Shown: positions 1 through 8,787, counted from the stretch's first letter. The stretch is 14,629 nt of DNA from an uncultured Planctomycetaceae bacterium (GCA_947307005.1 CAMZHY010000028.1:1-14629); one strand, 5' to 3'. The notes: a model not told the origin generated them from the sequence alone. A program made the numbers and translations.

Positions 1-992
1 ATAGAATCGCCGTCTTTTGCGTTTTGTAAAATCGACGCCCGAGCCTTGAAGGGTTCCCAATACCGCAAGTTCCCTACGAGATGGGTGAGCCTCTCCCTCG
101 TCCAATACCCGCTATAGAGCCAAGGCGATCCCGCTTGGAATTTGTAGTTCTGGGCAAGCGCGAGAAGCGTTCCGCAAGTTACGAGCTGGGAGCCGTATTC
201 GTTGAGATGAAAACCGTCGCTCGTCGTTGAAATTTCCTCGTCGACGAACTTCGCCGATCGGCTCGCCTTTGCGTAAAGAATGCCGTATCCGAGATTTTCG
301 CAGTTCTTAGCCTTCATCGCTTTGCCCGTTTCCTGCTGGACAAAGTAAACGGCGTCGGCGATCTTACCGGGATAGACGGGGCGGTTTTCCCAAATCTGGT
401 TCGAGGAAACGACGCGGCATCCGGGGACGCGTTTCTGCAGGTCGTCGACGAGCCCCGCGACGTTTTCCCTCAGTTGCGCGGCGACGTCGACGATTTTCAA
501 GCCCTCAGCCGCGTCCTTTCCCAGAGACGCGTAGCCGAGCGCGTTCGAATTGGGGCTGAAATCGAACGTTTGGAACGTCGGTTTGCGCGCGTCGTTGAAC
601 CCGAGGAAGAGGACGATCAGATCCGCGCCCTTATCGAGTTCGTCCTTGATAAAGACGCCGTCGACGTCGGTCGGCTCGTTTTTGCTATAGGAGTCGGCGA
701 TTAACGCGCGCCAGTCTGCGAAGGTCGCGCCCCTCTTGCCGAGCGGAACGATCTCGACGTCAAGTTCCGCTTCCGCCATGACCTTGCGCAACTCGTTCGT
801 GAAGCCGTAAGGTTGAAGCGCCGAATCGACGACGGTTTCGTCGCCGATCAGGAGAACGCGTTGGGGCGCGATCTTCGACTCGTCTTGAACGGCCCGACCG
901 GCGCGGATCAGCGTCGCGGACGCGGCGTCGACGAAAAGCGCGAGCGTCGCGACGATCGCGCTAACGAATAAAGCGAACTTAAAAGCCTTCAT
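1..992 (-). CDS. Secreted SGNH/GDSL-fold protein lacking the catalytic Ser (3'-truncated by window edge)
   Basis: This is the N-terminal 330 codons of a gene that continues past the left edge. Residues 1-26 look like a signal peptide (basic start, hydrophobic core, ending near Ala-Ser-Ala), so the product is probably exported. Residues 45-270 match the SGNH-hydrolase fold. Block I is IGDE at 49-52 where GDS is expected, so the nucleophilic Ser is replaced by Glu. Block III is GFND at about 131-134. Block V is DGFHLNEYG, with Asp259 and His262 present. Missing Ser makes ordinary esterase activity unlikely; a binding role or an altered mechanism is inferred. The start is supported by an AGGAGT ribosome site 5 nt upstream. 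It is a paralog of the next gene upstream (1122-3104), with about 82% identity over the first 100 mature residues and much less afterwards. It is the last visible gene of the row. The fold is fairly certain, the role is unknown. Confidence 0.85.
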   Translation of the reverse strand, partial: MKAFKFALFVSAIVATLALFVDAASATLIRAGRAVQDESKIAPQRVLLIGDETVVDSALQPYGFTNELRKVMAEAELDVEIVPLGKRGATFADWRALIADSYSKNEPTDVDGVFIKDELDKGADLIVLFLGFNDARKPTFQTFDFSPNSNALGYASLGKDAAEGLKIVDVAAQLRENVAGLVDDLQKRVPGCRVVSSNQIWENRPVYPGKIADAVYFVQQETGKAMKAKNCENLGYGILYAKASRSAKFVDEEISTTSDGFHLNEYGSQLVTCGTLLALAQNYKFQAGSPWLYSGYWTRERLTHLVGNLRYWEPFKARASILQNAKDGDS

Positions 993-994
993 AT

Positions 995-1016
995 GTTACT
1001 CCTGATGCGTTACTCC
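995..1016 (-). repeat. Duplicated GGAGTAAC ribosome-site octamer
   Basis: The octamer GGAGTAAC (plus-strand GTTACTCC) occurs twice, at 995-1002 and 1009-1016, 14 bp apart. The copy nearer the gene supplies the likely Shine-Dalgarno site of the SGNH gene starting at 992. The second copy has no start codon at a suitable distance in a long frame. It may be a small slippage duplication. Confidence 0.6.
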
Positions 1017-1027
1017 GGACGACGCAA

Positions 1028-1048
1028 CGTTCCAATCATGACGGAACG
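1028..1048. repeat. Inverted repeat in the gap between the two SGNH genes
   Basis: CGTTCC and GGAACG face each other across a 9-nt loop in the 129-bp gap between the two SGNH genes. On the transcribed strand there is no T run after the stem, so it is not a classical intrinsic terminator. It could be an mRNA hairpin or chance. The rest of the gap (993-1121) shows no convincing promoter. Confidence 0.3.
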
Positions 1049-1121
1049 CGTTAACGCTTGACGTCTCTACGTCGTCGCCGTCGTCTGGGACTTCCTATCT
1101 AAGCTAAACTCAAAGCAGACG

Positions 1122-3104
1122 TTATCGTTCCAATCGATCTTCCAGCGAACGTCCTTCTTCGTCGAGAAGGGTGAAGCCGACGATCCAGTCCCATTGGGTT
1201 CGGTCGACGCGGGCGACCAGAATATTGCGCCCCTCTTTAACGCGCGTCGGGACGGCGACTTCGCGCTTTTCGGGGTCGTCGACGTCGAGTTCGCCGAAGA
1301 AGACGGATTCGCCGTTGAGGTAGACGCGCTCCACGACATGCGTTTTGCGTCCTCCGACGCCGAGCTTGAGCGTCGCCGCCTGATCTTTGGGGCTCTCGAA
1401 GACGCGGACAACGTAGGCGCCGGCGAAGGGGGTGTTCGTCGTATTTGACGCCAAGTTGAACCAGTTCGGGTCGGGGTCCGGCCCGTCGTAAGGGCATGAG
1501 GCGAGGGGCGACGAAATCGACGACGCGGTCTGCCATACGTCCGCGGGATTGGGCGTTTCGAACTGATACGAGCCGTCTGAATCGTCGCGGGGGAAGTAGA
1601 GCCATCGATCAATTACGCCCATGGAGGGGCGCATGCCGCCCGCGCCGTCTTCTTGGCGGCGCCACGTCGCCGGATTATGACCCGCGAGCGCCGCGTAGTC
1701 GACGCTTGTAATCGCTTTCTCCTCGGGGAAGTCGGTCAAACCGGAAAACTCTTTTTCCAAGGGGAAGACCCCGGAGACCGCGCATTTTCCAGATGGGAAG
1801 AAGCGAACCGATTTCCGAACGGAGCCTATGGCGATCGCGATTTCGGCGGGGAAATCTTCCGGTTTTCCGTAAAAAATCAAATGATAATTTCCGCGTTTCA
1901 CGCCGTTTTTGTAGGAGGACTCCATCGTGTGATAGCGATCATATCCGCTGAATTGAAGATTCCCGCAAGCGACGATTTCAATTTTGGGCGTCTGACTGAC
2001 GCGGAATTGTCCTGGATCGACGCCGTAACCGTCGGGGTTTTTCAGGGGCTGATCCGCTTTGATTCCCCGTGTGAAACATCGGAGTTCGATGTAATACTTG
2101 TCTACGGCGCCCTCGTCGTTCTCAGAAAAAGGTCGGAATTCGGCGGAGAGGGTAAAGCCGGGCGATCGGAAATCTCGGAGCCGTCGATCGACTCTGTTTT
2201 CGTAATATCGCCGCGCGATTTCCTCCCATTCGTCGAAGGGCGGATCGGGCGCGACTTTTTCGGCGACGTCGTCCCAGTACGCGTTCCTCGCGCGCTTCGA
2301 CGCGTCGCTAAAGGTTCGATCCGGATCGAGCGCGAGGAGCGTCGCCCACGCCATGAGCTGCGAGCCGTATTCGTTGAAAGGAAAACCATCCTTTGCGAGC
2401 CGAATTTCCTCGTCGCTGAACCGCGCGGCGTCGACGGCGTCGCGAAAAATTTGATCGTTGACGATACGGTCGCACTCTCCTTGCGTCGCCAAACCGATCT
2501 GATTGCGAACGAAACTCAGCGCGCTCGAGCCCCAATAGGAATGGTTTTCCGCGTATAAGTCCGCGACGACGACGCGACAGCCGGGAAGGCGCTTTTTCAG
2601 GTCGTCGACGAGCCCCGAGACGTCGTTTCGGAACGGCTCGCCGACTCTGTTCGCCCACTGACGGGCCGCCGAGGAGAGCGTCGCCGAGTGATTGCCGGTC
2701 AGAAAGTACAAGCGCGAATCGAATCCTCGAAAGGAGGGTTTGAGCGCGTCGTTGATCCCGAGGAAGAGAACGACCGTGTCCGCGCCTTTGTCGAGCTCGT
2801 CTTTGACGAAGACGCCGTCGACGTCGGTCGGCTCGTTCTTCTCGCGGGAGTCGGCGATCAGCGCGCGCCAATCGGCGAAGGTCGCGTCCCTCTTGCCGAG
2901 CGGGACGAACTCGACGTCGCGCCCCTCGTCCGCCATGACCTTGCGCAGCTCGTTCGTGAAGCCGTAAGGCTCGACCGCCGAATCGACGACGGTCTCGTCT
3001 CCGATCAGCAGGACGCGCTGAGCGGCGCGGACGGCGTCGACCCGCGCGACGAGCGCGGCGAGGAGGACGCCGAGGCATACGGCGAATCGAACGGTTTTCA
3101 TCAT
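1122..3104 (-). CDS. Secreted SGNH-fold pseudoenzyme with C-terminal jelly-roll module
   Basis: The product is 660 residues. A signal peptide covers about residues 1-28. Residues 30-265 have the SGNH-hydrolase layout: IGDE at 34-37 (catalytic Ser replaced by Glu), a conserved Gly in block II near 70, GIND at 116-119, and DGFPFNEYG at 239-247. The last motif should carry the catalytic His, but residue 242 is Pro (codon 2379-2381). Two of the catalytic residues are therefore gone and hydrolase activity is unlikely. The C-terminal part, roughly 430-660, is beta-rich and ends in a galactose-binding/PA14-like pattern (VYLNGE followed by VKEGRNILVARVD, then TQWDW). That pattern is common in carbohydrate-associated secreted proteins; the assignment is inferred. 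The reading frame extends upstream to 3530, but the signal peptide and the neighbour's stop codon favour the tandem ATG pair at 3099-3104. The first ATG is chosen, with only a weak GAGAG ribosome site. The gap to the macroglobulin-like gene upstream is 58 bp. Confidence 0.85.
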   Translation of the reverse strand: MMKTVRFAVCLGVLLAALVARVDAVRAAQRVLLIGDETVVDSAVEPYGFTNELRKVMADEGRDVEFVPLGKRDATFADWRALIADSREKNEPTDVDGVFVKDELDKGADTVVLFLGINDALKPSFRGFDSRLYFLTGNHSATLSSAARQWANRVGEPFRNDVSGLVDDLKKRLPGCRVVVADLYAENHSYWGSSALSFVRNQIGLATQGECDRIVNDQIFRDAVDAARFSDEEIRLAKDGFPFNEYGSQLMAWATLLALDPDRTFSDASKRARNAYWDDVAEKVAPDPPFDEWEEIARRYYENRVDRRLRDFRSPGFTLSAEFRPFSENDEGAVDKYYIELRCFTRGIKADQPLKNPDGYGVDPGQFRVSQTPKIEIVACGNLQFSGYDRYHTMESSYKNGVKRGNYHLIFYGKPEDFPAEIAIAIGSVRKSVRFFPSGKCAVSGVFPLEKEFSGLTDFPEEKAITSVDYAALAGHNPATWRRQEDGAGGMRPSMGVIDRWLYFPRDDSDGSYQFETPNPADVWQTASSISSPLASCPYDGPDPDPNWFNLASNTTNTPFAGAYVVRVFESPKDQAATLKLGVGGRKTHVVERVYLNGESVFFGELDVDDPEKREVAVPTRVKEGRNILVARVDRTQWDWIVGFTLLDEEGRSLEDRLER

Positions 3105-3162
3105 ATCGCAAGCTCTCTTTCTGGGAGTTGGGAAACGCGCGCGGCGTTTGAGCGTCGCCGGG

Positions 3163-6100
3163 CTACTCGACGACCAGCGTCTGTTCCGCGAAGGAAGAGG
3201 CGCCCTTCTCGATATCGAACGCTCTGAAGACGAGGCGATAGGTTCCGGGCGTCTTCGGCGCGTCGAACTCGAAGGAGACGGCGTCGGTTCGTTCGGAGAC
3301 GGTCGCTTCCTTGACGAACGAGTCGTAGCTCGCCTCCTCCGGGATATCCGGCGTTTCTCGCACGAGGAACTCGACGGGGCGGGTTCCGAAGGGATCGTCG
3401 TTCGGATTGTCGACGGGGGCGAAACGCTTGCGCGGGAGTCGCGCGGGCGGGGCGACGAAATCGTCGTAAATTCGACGTTCCTCTTTGCGACGCCGCGCGT
3501 CGTCGTCGGCGACGAACGGGATAAATCCATAGGGACTCATGACGGGCGGGGACGCGAGTTCATATCGGGCGAGGAGCCGATTCTCGAAGCGGGTCGCCGC
3601 GACGTAGGACTTGAAGCTATCCTCGGGGACGACGGCGAGCCGGTCGTCGTAGAGCGCGAGCGTCGCGCGTCCGGCGAAGAGGGAGCCGTCGTCTTCCGCT
3701 CGGGCGAACGTCGCGTTGAGGCGCGTCGCTTCGCCCGCCTTGACCTTCGCGGGCGCGTCGAGCGAGACGGCGCGTTCGACGGAGGCGTTCTGAACGCCGA
3801 CGAGATAGAAGGCCGTCTCCGCCCTGTCGCCGCCGACGACGGTAACGACGAGCGTGAAGCAGGGCGCGTCGCTCTTGTCGAAGGGACAGCGCCAGACGGC
3901 GTTTCCTTCGCGCAGTTCGACCGTTTCCGGATCGGTTTTCGAACCGTTGTTTCTGATCTTATAGAAGGACGCGACGGCGTTTCGTTTGTTCGACGCGCTA
4001 ATAACGACCTGCGCCGCTTCGTCCTTAACGTAATAGTTCGGTTTGTTGAACGTAACTTCGAACGAAGGCTTGACGTTTATCTCTTTGACGGCGTTTCTTT
4101 CCTTCTCAAGCTTCGCTCGTTCTTCGAGGAACGCTTTTTTCGCGGCTTCTTCCGCCTTTTTCTGGCGAGACGCGGCGTCGTCGTCGGGGCGGTCGGAGAC
4201 GAAGATCGTCGAATATGAGGACGCCGTGAAGACGAGTTCCTCGGGATCGCGACGTCTTTCGCCTTCGCCGTCGATGAATATGAGATCCTTCCTCTTGACG
4301 TTTTTCCCGCAGGTGAAGCGGTATTCTCCGCGCCGCGCGTCTTCGGGAATCTGGAACGAGCCGGAGAACGCGCCCGTCTCGTCGCAGACGACGTTGAAAT
4401 CGGCGACGGGAAGCTTCTTCGTCGTCGGCCCGCCGCGAGGATTTCCCTTATAGGAGACCATGACGCGCCTTGGAACTTTCGGGTCGAACGTGTTAAAACC
4501 CGGTTGCGGGACGATTTGCGCGGAGAACTCGACCGTTTCGCCCGGCGCGTAAATCGGACGGTTCGTCGTCAGAACGAGTTTTTCGCCGAAGCCGACGCGC
4601 GGCGTGTATTTGTAAATCGCGGTCGGAAGCCTTGACTCTTGGGAATCAAAAACGCTCACAGACCGGTCGCTTTCATCCGCCGCTTCGTCTTGTACGAACG
4701 CGAGAAGACGGAAGAAGCCGCCGGTATTCCGCGGCGTGACGAACGCGCCGTTCTCGTCCGTCTTGACCGTCGTCATCCTCGAGTCGAGTCTCGGCGTCGC
4801 GCCCTGATAGGCGGCGAAGAGTTCGACGTCGCGGTTCGCGAGCGGCTTGCCCGTCTGAAGATCGCTCACGACGACGCGGTCGCCCTGTTCGCCGTCGCGG
4901 GAGGCTCGTCCCGTCTGATAATCGAACGCGTAGCGATTGACGAACGCGAGCGCGTAGGCGCCGATTTCTTCGTTCGCCGCGTCGGCGACCCGAATGAGGT
5001 ACGCGCCGGGCTTCTCCATCGCGAAGGTCAGGCGCGTTCGCGACGTCGCGCCGGCGGCGTCGGTCGAGACGCGAGCTTCTTTCGCGAAGGAGGCGATTTC
5101 TTCGCCCCGATCGAGTTTTTCCCTTACGCCTTCGCAAACCAAATCGGCGAAAAAGCGTTCTTGATCTCGGTAGAAGGTCGGCTCGATCGCGCGCGCGACG
5201 AAGGGCGCAAGGTCGAGCTGATAGAAGGTCGTCTTCAAATTGCGCGCCCCTCGCGAAACGACGTCGAGCGTAACGCTCATCCCGTCGACGCGCGTGTTTT
5301 GGGCGTCGACTTCAACTTCGCCCGGCGCGTTTAACTTCTCGAGCGCCATGTCGGGCCAGAAGGGATTCTCGCGGAGCGCGTTGGGATTGTTCCCGATAAC
5401 GCGAACCTTGTTTTCGTCCTTGTCGTAGGTCTTCGCCGTCTTCGCGCGGTTCCAGTATTCGGTCGCCAAATCGTATTTTCCGCGAAGCTGATATTCCGTC
5501 GCCAGCGAATAGAGCGCTTTGTAGTTTTCTTCTTGCTCTAGCGAACGCTTAAGCGCCGCGATGAAATTTTCTGAAGGAGCGAGCGTTCGACGCTTCGGCT
5601 GGAATTCTTCCGCGTTCTCGTCGGAAAAACCGTATCCGAAGGGACGGGGATCGGCGTGACGGTAGACGATCGTCTCATTGTCGCGCAGCGTTGGAACTTC
5701 GTCGATCGCGGCGTCGACGCGCGCCGTTTCCCGGACGACTCTATCCGGACGCGCGTCGGGCGAAACGTCGTCGTAACGGACGTTTAGAGAACTTCGCAGA
5801 TCCTTCGCCTGATTGAGGAAGTCTTGGACGCCGAGTCGCGCTCGCAGCATGGAGCCGAGAATCGCGAGGAAGCGCGCGGGACTATACTCGCCGTTTTGAA
5901 GTTCCCGGTCGGCGTCGAGAAGAATCTGCGCGTAGGCGTAACGTTCGCCGTCGTTTTCGGCGTTTTCGAAGAACGGGGCGCGGATTGGGTCCTGCTGAAC
6001 GCCGCCGTTTTTGTTTTCGGGCGACGCTTCGGTCTGGTCGGCTTGGCGGAAGGGAGGAAGGGCGTCGAGGTCGGTCTTCGCGTTAAGGTCGGCGACGCGT

Positions 6101-7263
6101 CCTTTGTCGGACTCGCAACACAAGGCGCCGGCGAGCGCCCCGAAGTACGAGGTCGGGGAGATCGTATTGTCGGCGGTTTTCGGGGTCGTTCCTTCGGCGT
6201 CGATCGCTTTGACGAGATTCTGCGAGAGCGCCCTTAGGACGAGAACGCGGTCGCGCGCTTCGGAATAGAGCGTTCCTTCCAGTCGCGCCCCTTGCGGATA
6301 GAAGACGCGTCTTGGCGCGTCGTCGGGGGAATCGCCGGGCTTGAACGTCTTAGGAAGCCCTTCCCAGATCGTCTTGGCGTAGACGAGGGAGACTTCCCAC
6401 GAATCGGGACGCGCTTCCCGCGCGGCTTCAATCAGTTTCTCAATGACGTCGGGCGCAAACTGCGTATCCGGCTCGACGAGTTTTAACGGGTCGATTCCCG
6501 GCGCCGGAACGAGTTTCATGCGATGTAGGCGCCCTAACGAACTGAGCGTCGCGACGGCTTCGCTTAAAACTTGGGCGTACGTTCGGTCGTCCATGCGGTC
6601 GCCGAATTGTTCGAGGAGGCAGTAGAGGACGGGGAGGGAGCCGATCGGCGGCCAGTCGCGAACCTCGTTGAGGACTTCGAGCGGTGTCCGGTTTTCCAGA
6701 ACGGCGGCGATTCCCGGCTGGATTTCGTCGAGGGACGCGCGCGCCATGTTGTCGGCGAGCTTGACGCCGAAGAGGAGCCGCCCGGTCATCGGGGCGGACG
6801 AGTCGCCCGCGAAAACGTCGAGGCGCGCGCGCAAGGCGCTGTTCTTCAGCGCGACGTCGTCCTCCGAAAGGTCGAACGCCTGCGCGACGGTCTTGATTTC
6901 GTCGGCGTTAAGGTCGCGCCGGGGCGCTTCCAGCGCCGGATCGACGAACGTTTTAAGCGCGGCGATCTGCTCCGGGGTCAGACGTCCTTCTTCCCCGGCG
7001 TAAGGGCGCTCTTCTTCGGAATATTTACGCGTCTCGGGCTCTTTCCCGAGGGACTCAAAGAGCTTCGCGGCGGCGTCGCGAACGGTCTGGGCGAATTCCT
7101 CGCGCGTTTTTTCGGACGTTTGCTCGAAGACGTCGCGTTCTTCCGGACTCATGGCGGCGAGCGCCAGCCGGCGCGCTTCCTCGAATTGGGCGGACGCGGG
7201 CGCGGGGAGCGTTAAGCAGAAGAGAACGGCGAAAACAACCGCGATTCTAAACGTTTTTGTCAT
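3163..7263 (-). CDS. Secreted alpha-2-macroglobulin-like protein without thioester domain
   Basis: The product is 1366 residues and begins with a signal peptide (residues 1-25, Ala-Ser-Ala cleavage site). Residues 26-620 are mainly helical, with a TPR-like repeat at about 580-611. Beta-sandwich domains follow: a macroglobulin-like segment near 663-691, another near 790-821 (VVVSDLQTGKPLANRDVEL), and a clear MG2 domain at about 888-990 with the hallmark TTNRPIYAPGETVEF. A charged helical insert at about 1029-1061 precedes another MG-like domain. Near 1154-1216 lies a segment like the A2M N2 region (LFAGRATLALYDDRL). The last 70 residues (FLVRETPD to FRAFD) resemble the A2M domain that normally precedes the thioester domain. 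The protein then stops: no CxEQ thioester motif, thioester domain or receptor-binding domain is present. Bacterial A2Ms are usually 1500-1900 residues. Covalent protease trapping is therefore unlikely; a binding or scaffold role is inferred. The start at 7263 is preferred over an in-frame ATG at 7296 because it gives a signal peptide and has GAGG 5 nt upstream. Confidence 0.85.
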   Translation of the reverse strand: MTKTFRIAVVFAVLFCLTLPAPASAQFEEARRLALAAMSPEERDVFEQTSEKTREEFAQTVRDAAAKLFESLGKEPETRKYSEEERPYAGEEGRLTPEQIAALKTFVDPALEAPRRDLNADEIKTVAQAFDLSEDDVALKNSALRARLDVFAGDSSAPMTGRLLFGVKLADNMARASLDEIQPGIAAVLENRTPLEVLNEVRDWPPIGSLPVLYCLLEQFGDRMDDRTYAQVLSEAVATLSSLGRLHRMKLVPAPGIDPLKLVEPDTQFAPDVIEKLIEAAREARPDSWEVSLVYAKTIWEGLPKTFKPGDSPDDAPRRVFYPQGARLEGTLYSEARDRVLVLRALSQNLVKAIDAEGTTPKTADNTISPTSYFGALAGALCCESDKGRVADLNAKTDLDALPPFRQADQTEASPENKNGGVQQDPIRAPFFENAENDGERYAYAQILLDADRELQNGEYSPARFLAILGSMLRARLGVQDFLNQAKDLRSSLNVRYDDVSPDARPDRVVRETARVDAAIDEVPTLRDNETIVYRHADPRPFGYGFSDENAEEFQPKRRTLAPSENFIAALKRSLEQEENYKALYSLATEYQLRGKYDLATEYWNRAKTAKTYDKDENKVRVIGNNPNALRENPFWPDMALEKLNAPGEVEVDAQNTRVDGMSVTLDVVSRGARNLKTTFYQLDLAPFVARAIEPTFYRDQERFFADLVCEGVREKLDRGEEIASFAKEARVSTDAAGATSRTRLTFAMEKPGAYLIRVADAANEEIGAYALAFVNRYAFDYQTGRASRDGEQGDRVVVSDLQTGKPLANRDVELFAAYQGATPRLDSRMTTVKTDENGAFVTPRNTGGFFRLLAFVQDEAADESDRSVSVFDSQESRLPTAIYKYTPRVGFGEKLVLTTNRPIYAPGETVEFSAQIVPQPGFNTFDPKVPRRVMVSYKGNPRGGPTTKKLPVADFNVVCDETGAFSGSFQIPEDARRGEYRFTCGKNVKRKDLIFIDGEGERRRDPEELVFTASSYSTIFVSDRPDDDAASRQKKAEEAAKKAFLEERAKLEKERNAVKEINVKPSFEVTFNKPNYYVKDEAAQVVISASNKRNAVASFYKIRNNGSKTDPETVELREGNAVWRCPFDKSDAPCFTLVVTVVGGDRAETAFYLVGVQNASVERAVSLDAPAKVKAGEATRLNATFARAEDDGSLFAGRATLALYDDRLAVVPEDSFKSYVAATRFENRLLARYELASPPVMSPYGFIPFVADDDARRRKEERRIYDDFVAPPARLPRKRFAPVDNPNDDPFGTRPVEFLVRETPDIPEEASYDSFVKEATVSERTDAVSFEFDAPKTPGTYRLVFRAFDIEKGASSFAEQTLVVE

Positions 7264-7268
7264 GGTTA

Positions 7269-7272
7269 CCTC
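7269..7272 (-). promoter_or_regulatory. Ribosome binding site of the macroglobulin-like gene
   Basis: GAGG lies 5 nt upstream of the ATG at 7263. It supports this start, which begins directly with the signal peptide, over the in-frame ATG at 7296 that would add 11 residues and lie beyond the upstream gene's stop region. Confidence 0.6.
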
Positions 7273-7308
7273 GATTGACGGATGGGAACGAATCAAATGG
7301 AGCCGACG

Positions 7309-8697
7309 TTAGCGCGGATTATCTTTGAGCGCGTCGATATAAGCCAAGCGTCTCTTAGAACGCTTCTCCGCGTTCTGGAACGCGTCGCGGAACTTCTTCT
7401 TGGCGTCGGAGAGCGCGGCTTTTTTCCCGTCTGTATCGGCGGCGGTTTCCAACTCTTTGAAGAGTCGGTCGAGGCGATCGACGACCTCCGCGTCGTTGGC
7501 GGCGTCGAGCGCCCATTGGAGCGACTCGTCGAGCGCGGCGTTTGCGTCCTCGACCGCGTTGGACTTCGTCGCTTTGGCGGCGCGCGCCTGAAGGAGATAG
7601 CCCCCGACGACGTCGCGGATTTCTTCGCGCTCCGACAGTCGCTCAAGGCGTTCGATCTCGCCCGCCTCCGCCAAGACTTTGCACGAATCGTCCAAGAAGG
7701 GATTCGACGCGGCGTTTCCCGAAATTCCGCCGGGAAGCAGGTCGACGGCGGAGAGACTGTATTCGTACGCGTCGAACGTCGCGCGTTTGACGTCGTCGCG
7801 CAATTTTTGGATCGCCTCGGACGCGTCGTTTGCGGGGACGCGCAGCGCTAGATTCTTGAGGTCGTTGATTCGCAGCCGATAGAAGCTCGACGTCTCGTCT
7901 TGCGGGACGTCGAGGAGCGTCTTGTCGTAGACGAACTCCTCGCCGGAACTCGTCGGAAGGCTGACTTTTTCCGGCTCATACTCGACGTCAAGCGCTTTGT
8001 CGGCGGAGCGTCTTTTGGAGCGGTAGAATCCTTTGCGCATCGTTCGCTTCGCTTCGTCGCCGAGCGCTTTGTCGTACGTCGCGATGGGAACGACGAAAGA
8101 AGCGACGTTTTGAGAGACGACGACGTCGGGCGTCTCGCCCGCCTCGATCGCGATCTTTTCAAGCTCCGGAATGAGGCTCTTAATCAAGTCGTTATCCTTC
8201 TGGCGAATTGCGGCGCCGATTTTCGCCTTGAGAAGGTACGCGTTGACGACGTGGAGGAGCCGGAACTGTTCCCGCTCGTTCCCCTGCTTCGCCTCGAGCT
8301 CCTTCTTGAGGAGTTCGAGGTTGTAGACGTCGCCGCCGAGCTGGAAGGTCTGAGCGCAGATTTCCAGCGACTGATAGCGCTCGGAGAAATCCGCGTCGTC
8401 CGCGAGCGCCATGTGAAAGTTGGCGCGCGAGAGCTCCTCGTTGAGACGACGGACCTGCTCTTCGTTCTCCGGGGCGTCGCCGAGTCGGCTGATCTTCTCC
8501 CGAATTTCCGCGCGGCGCTGCCGATAATACTCCGCGTTCTGACCGCTGAGAACCGGCTCGACCTCGACCGCCGCTACGGCTGCGCCTTTAGAGAAGGGGA
8601 GTCGCGCTCTTAGCCCCGGCGAAACGTACGCCGCGACGCCGATCGAGAAAACAAGCGCGAGCGTTCCGAGAAGATACAAAACAGCTTCTTTTTTCAT
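7309..8697 (-). CDS. Membrane-anchored, mainly helical protein of unknown function
   Basis: I do not recognise this 462-residue protein. Residues 5-25 form one hydrophobic helix after Met-Lys-Lys-Glu, fitting an uncleaved signal anchor that leaves the rest outside the cytoplasm. From residue 50 to the end it is rich in Glu, Lys, Arg, Ala and Leu and predicted almost wholly helical, with likely coiled-coil or TPR-like helical hairpins (residues 55-95, 105-150 and 350-460). The middle region (about 220-260) is more polar and less regular. No catalytic motif is seen. It sits between the ABC-2 permease (90-bp gap) and the macroglobulin-like protein (45-bp gap), all co-directional. By position it could be a periplasmic adaptor between transporter and secreted partner; this is inference. 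The ribosome site is weak (TAGAG about 7 nt upstream). The coding region is secure, the function open. Confidence 0.85.
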   Translation of the reverse strand: MKKEAVLYLLGTLALVFSIGVAAYVSPGLRARLPFSKGAAVAAVEVEPVLSGQNAEYYRQRRAEIREKISRLGDAPENEEQVRRLNEELSRANFHMALADDADFSERYQSLEICAQTFQLGGDVYNLELLKKELEAKQGNEREQFRLLHVVNAYLLKAKIGAAIRQKDNDLIKSLIPELEKIAIEAGETPDVVVSQNVASFVVPIATYDKALGDEAKRTMRKGFYRSKRRSADKALDVEYEPEKVSLPTSSGEEFVYDKTLLDVPQDETSSFYRLRINDLKNLALRVPANDASEAIQKLRDDVKRATFDAYEYSLSAVDLLPGGISGNAASNPFLDDSCKVLAEAGEIERLERLSEREEIRDVVGGYLLQARAAKATKSNAVEDANAALDESLQWALDAANDAEVVDRLDRLFKELETAADTDGKKAALSDAKKKFRDAFQNAEKRSKRRLAYIDALKDNPR

Positions 8698-8787
8698 GTC
8701 AAAACTCTATGCGTTAGGCGTCGGCTCCGGCGCGACCTTCGAGAGCGATCGCGTTCGCGAAGGCGGCTCGGAGACGACGCGTTTTCG

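Noticed and set aside
1653..2558. Plus-strand open frame of 301 codons
   Set aside because: It is antisense to the SGNH gene and has no motif, signal peptide or ribosome site.
3105..3530. Upstream extension of the SGNH frame
   Set aside because: It would overlap the end of the macroglobulin-like gene by over 360 bp in another frame. The Ser/Arg-rich translation is typical of shadow sequence, and the signal peptide starts at 3104.
3148..4218. Plus-strand open frame of 356 codons
   Set aside because: It lies opposite the macroglobulin-like gene, which has a signal peptide and recognisable domains. The frame is Arg/Glu/Val-rich low-complexity shadow caused by GC-rich codons that avoid TTA, CTA and TCA.
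7297..7646. Minus-strand open frame of 117 codons overlapping the anchored-protein gene
   Set aside because: It is a frame-shifted shadow of the anchored-protein gene with a Ser/Arg/Thr-rich translation.
8725..8760. Dyad CCTTCG/CGAAGG with a GCGATCGC core in the permease-to-anchored-protein gap
   Set aside because: The stem is 6 bp with a long loop and no T run, so it does not qualify as a terminator. A single GCGATCGC is expected by chance in this GC-rich sequence.
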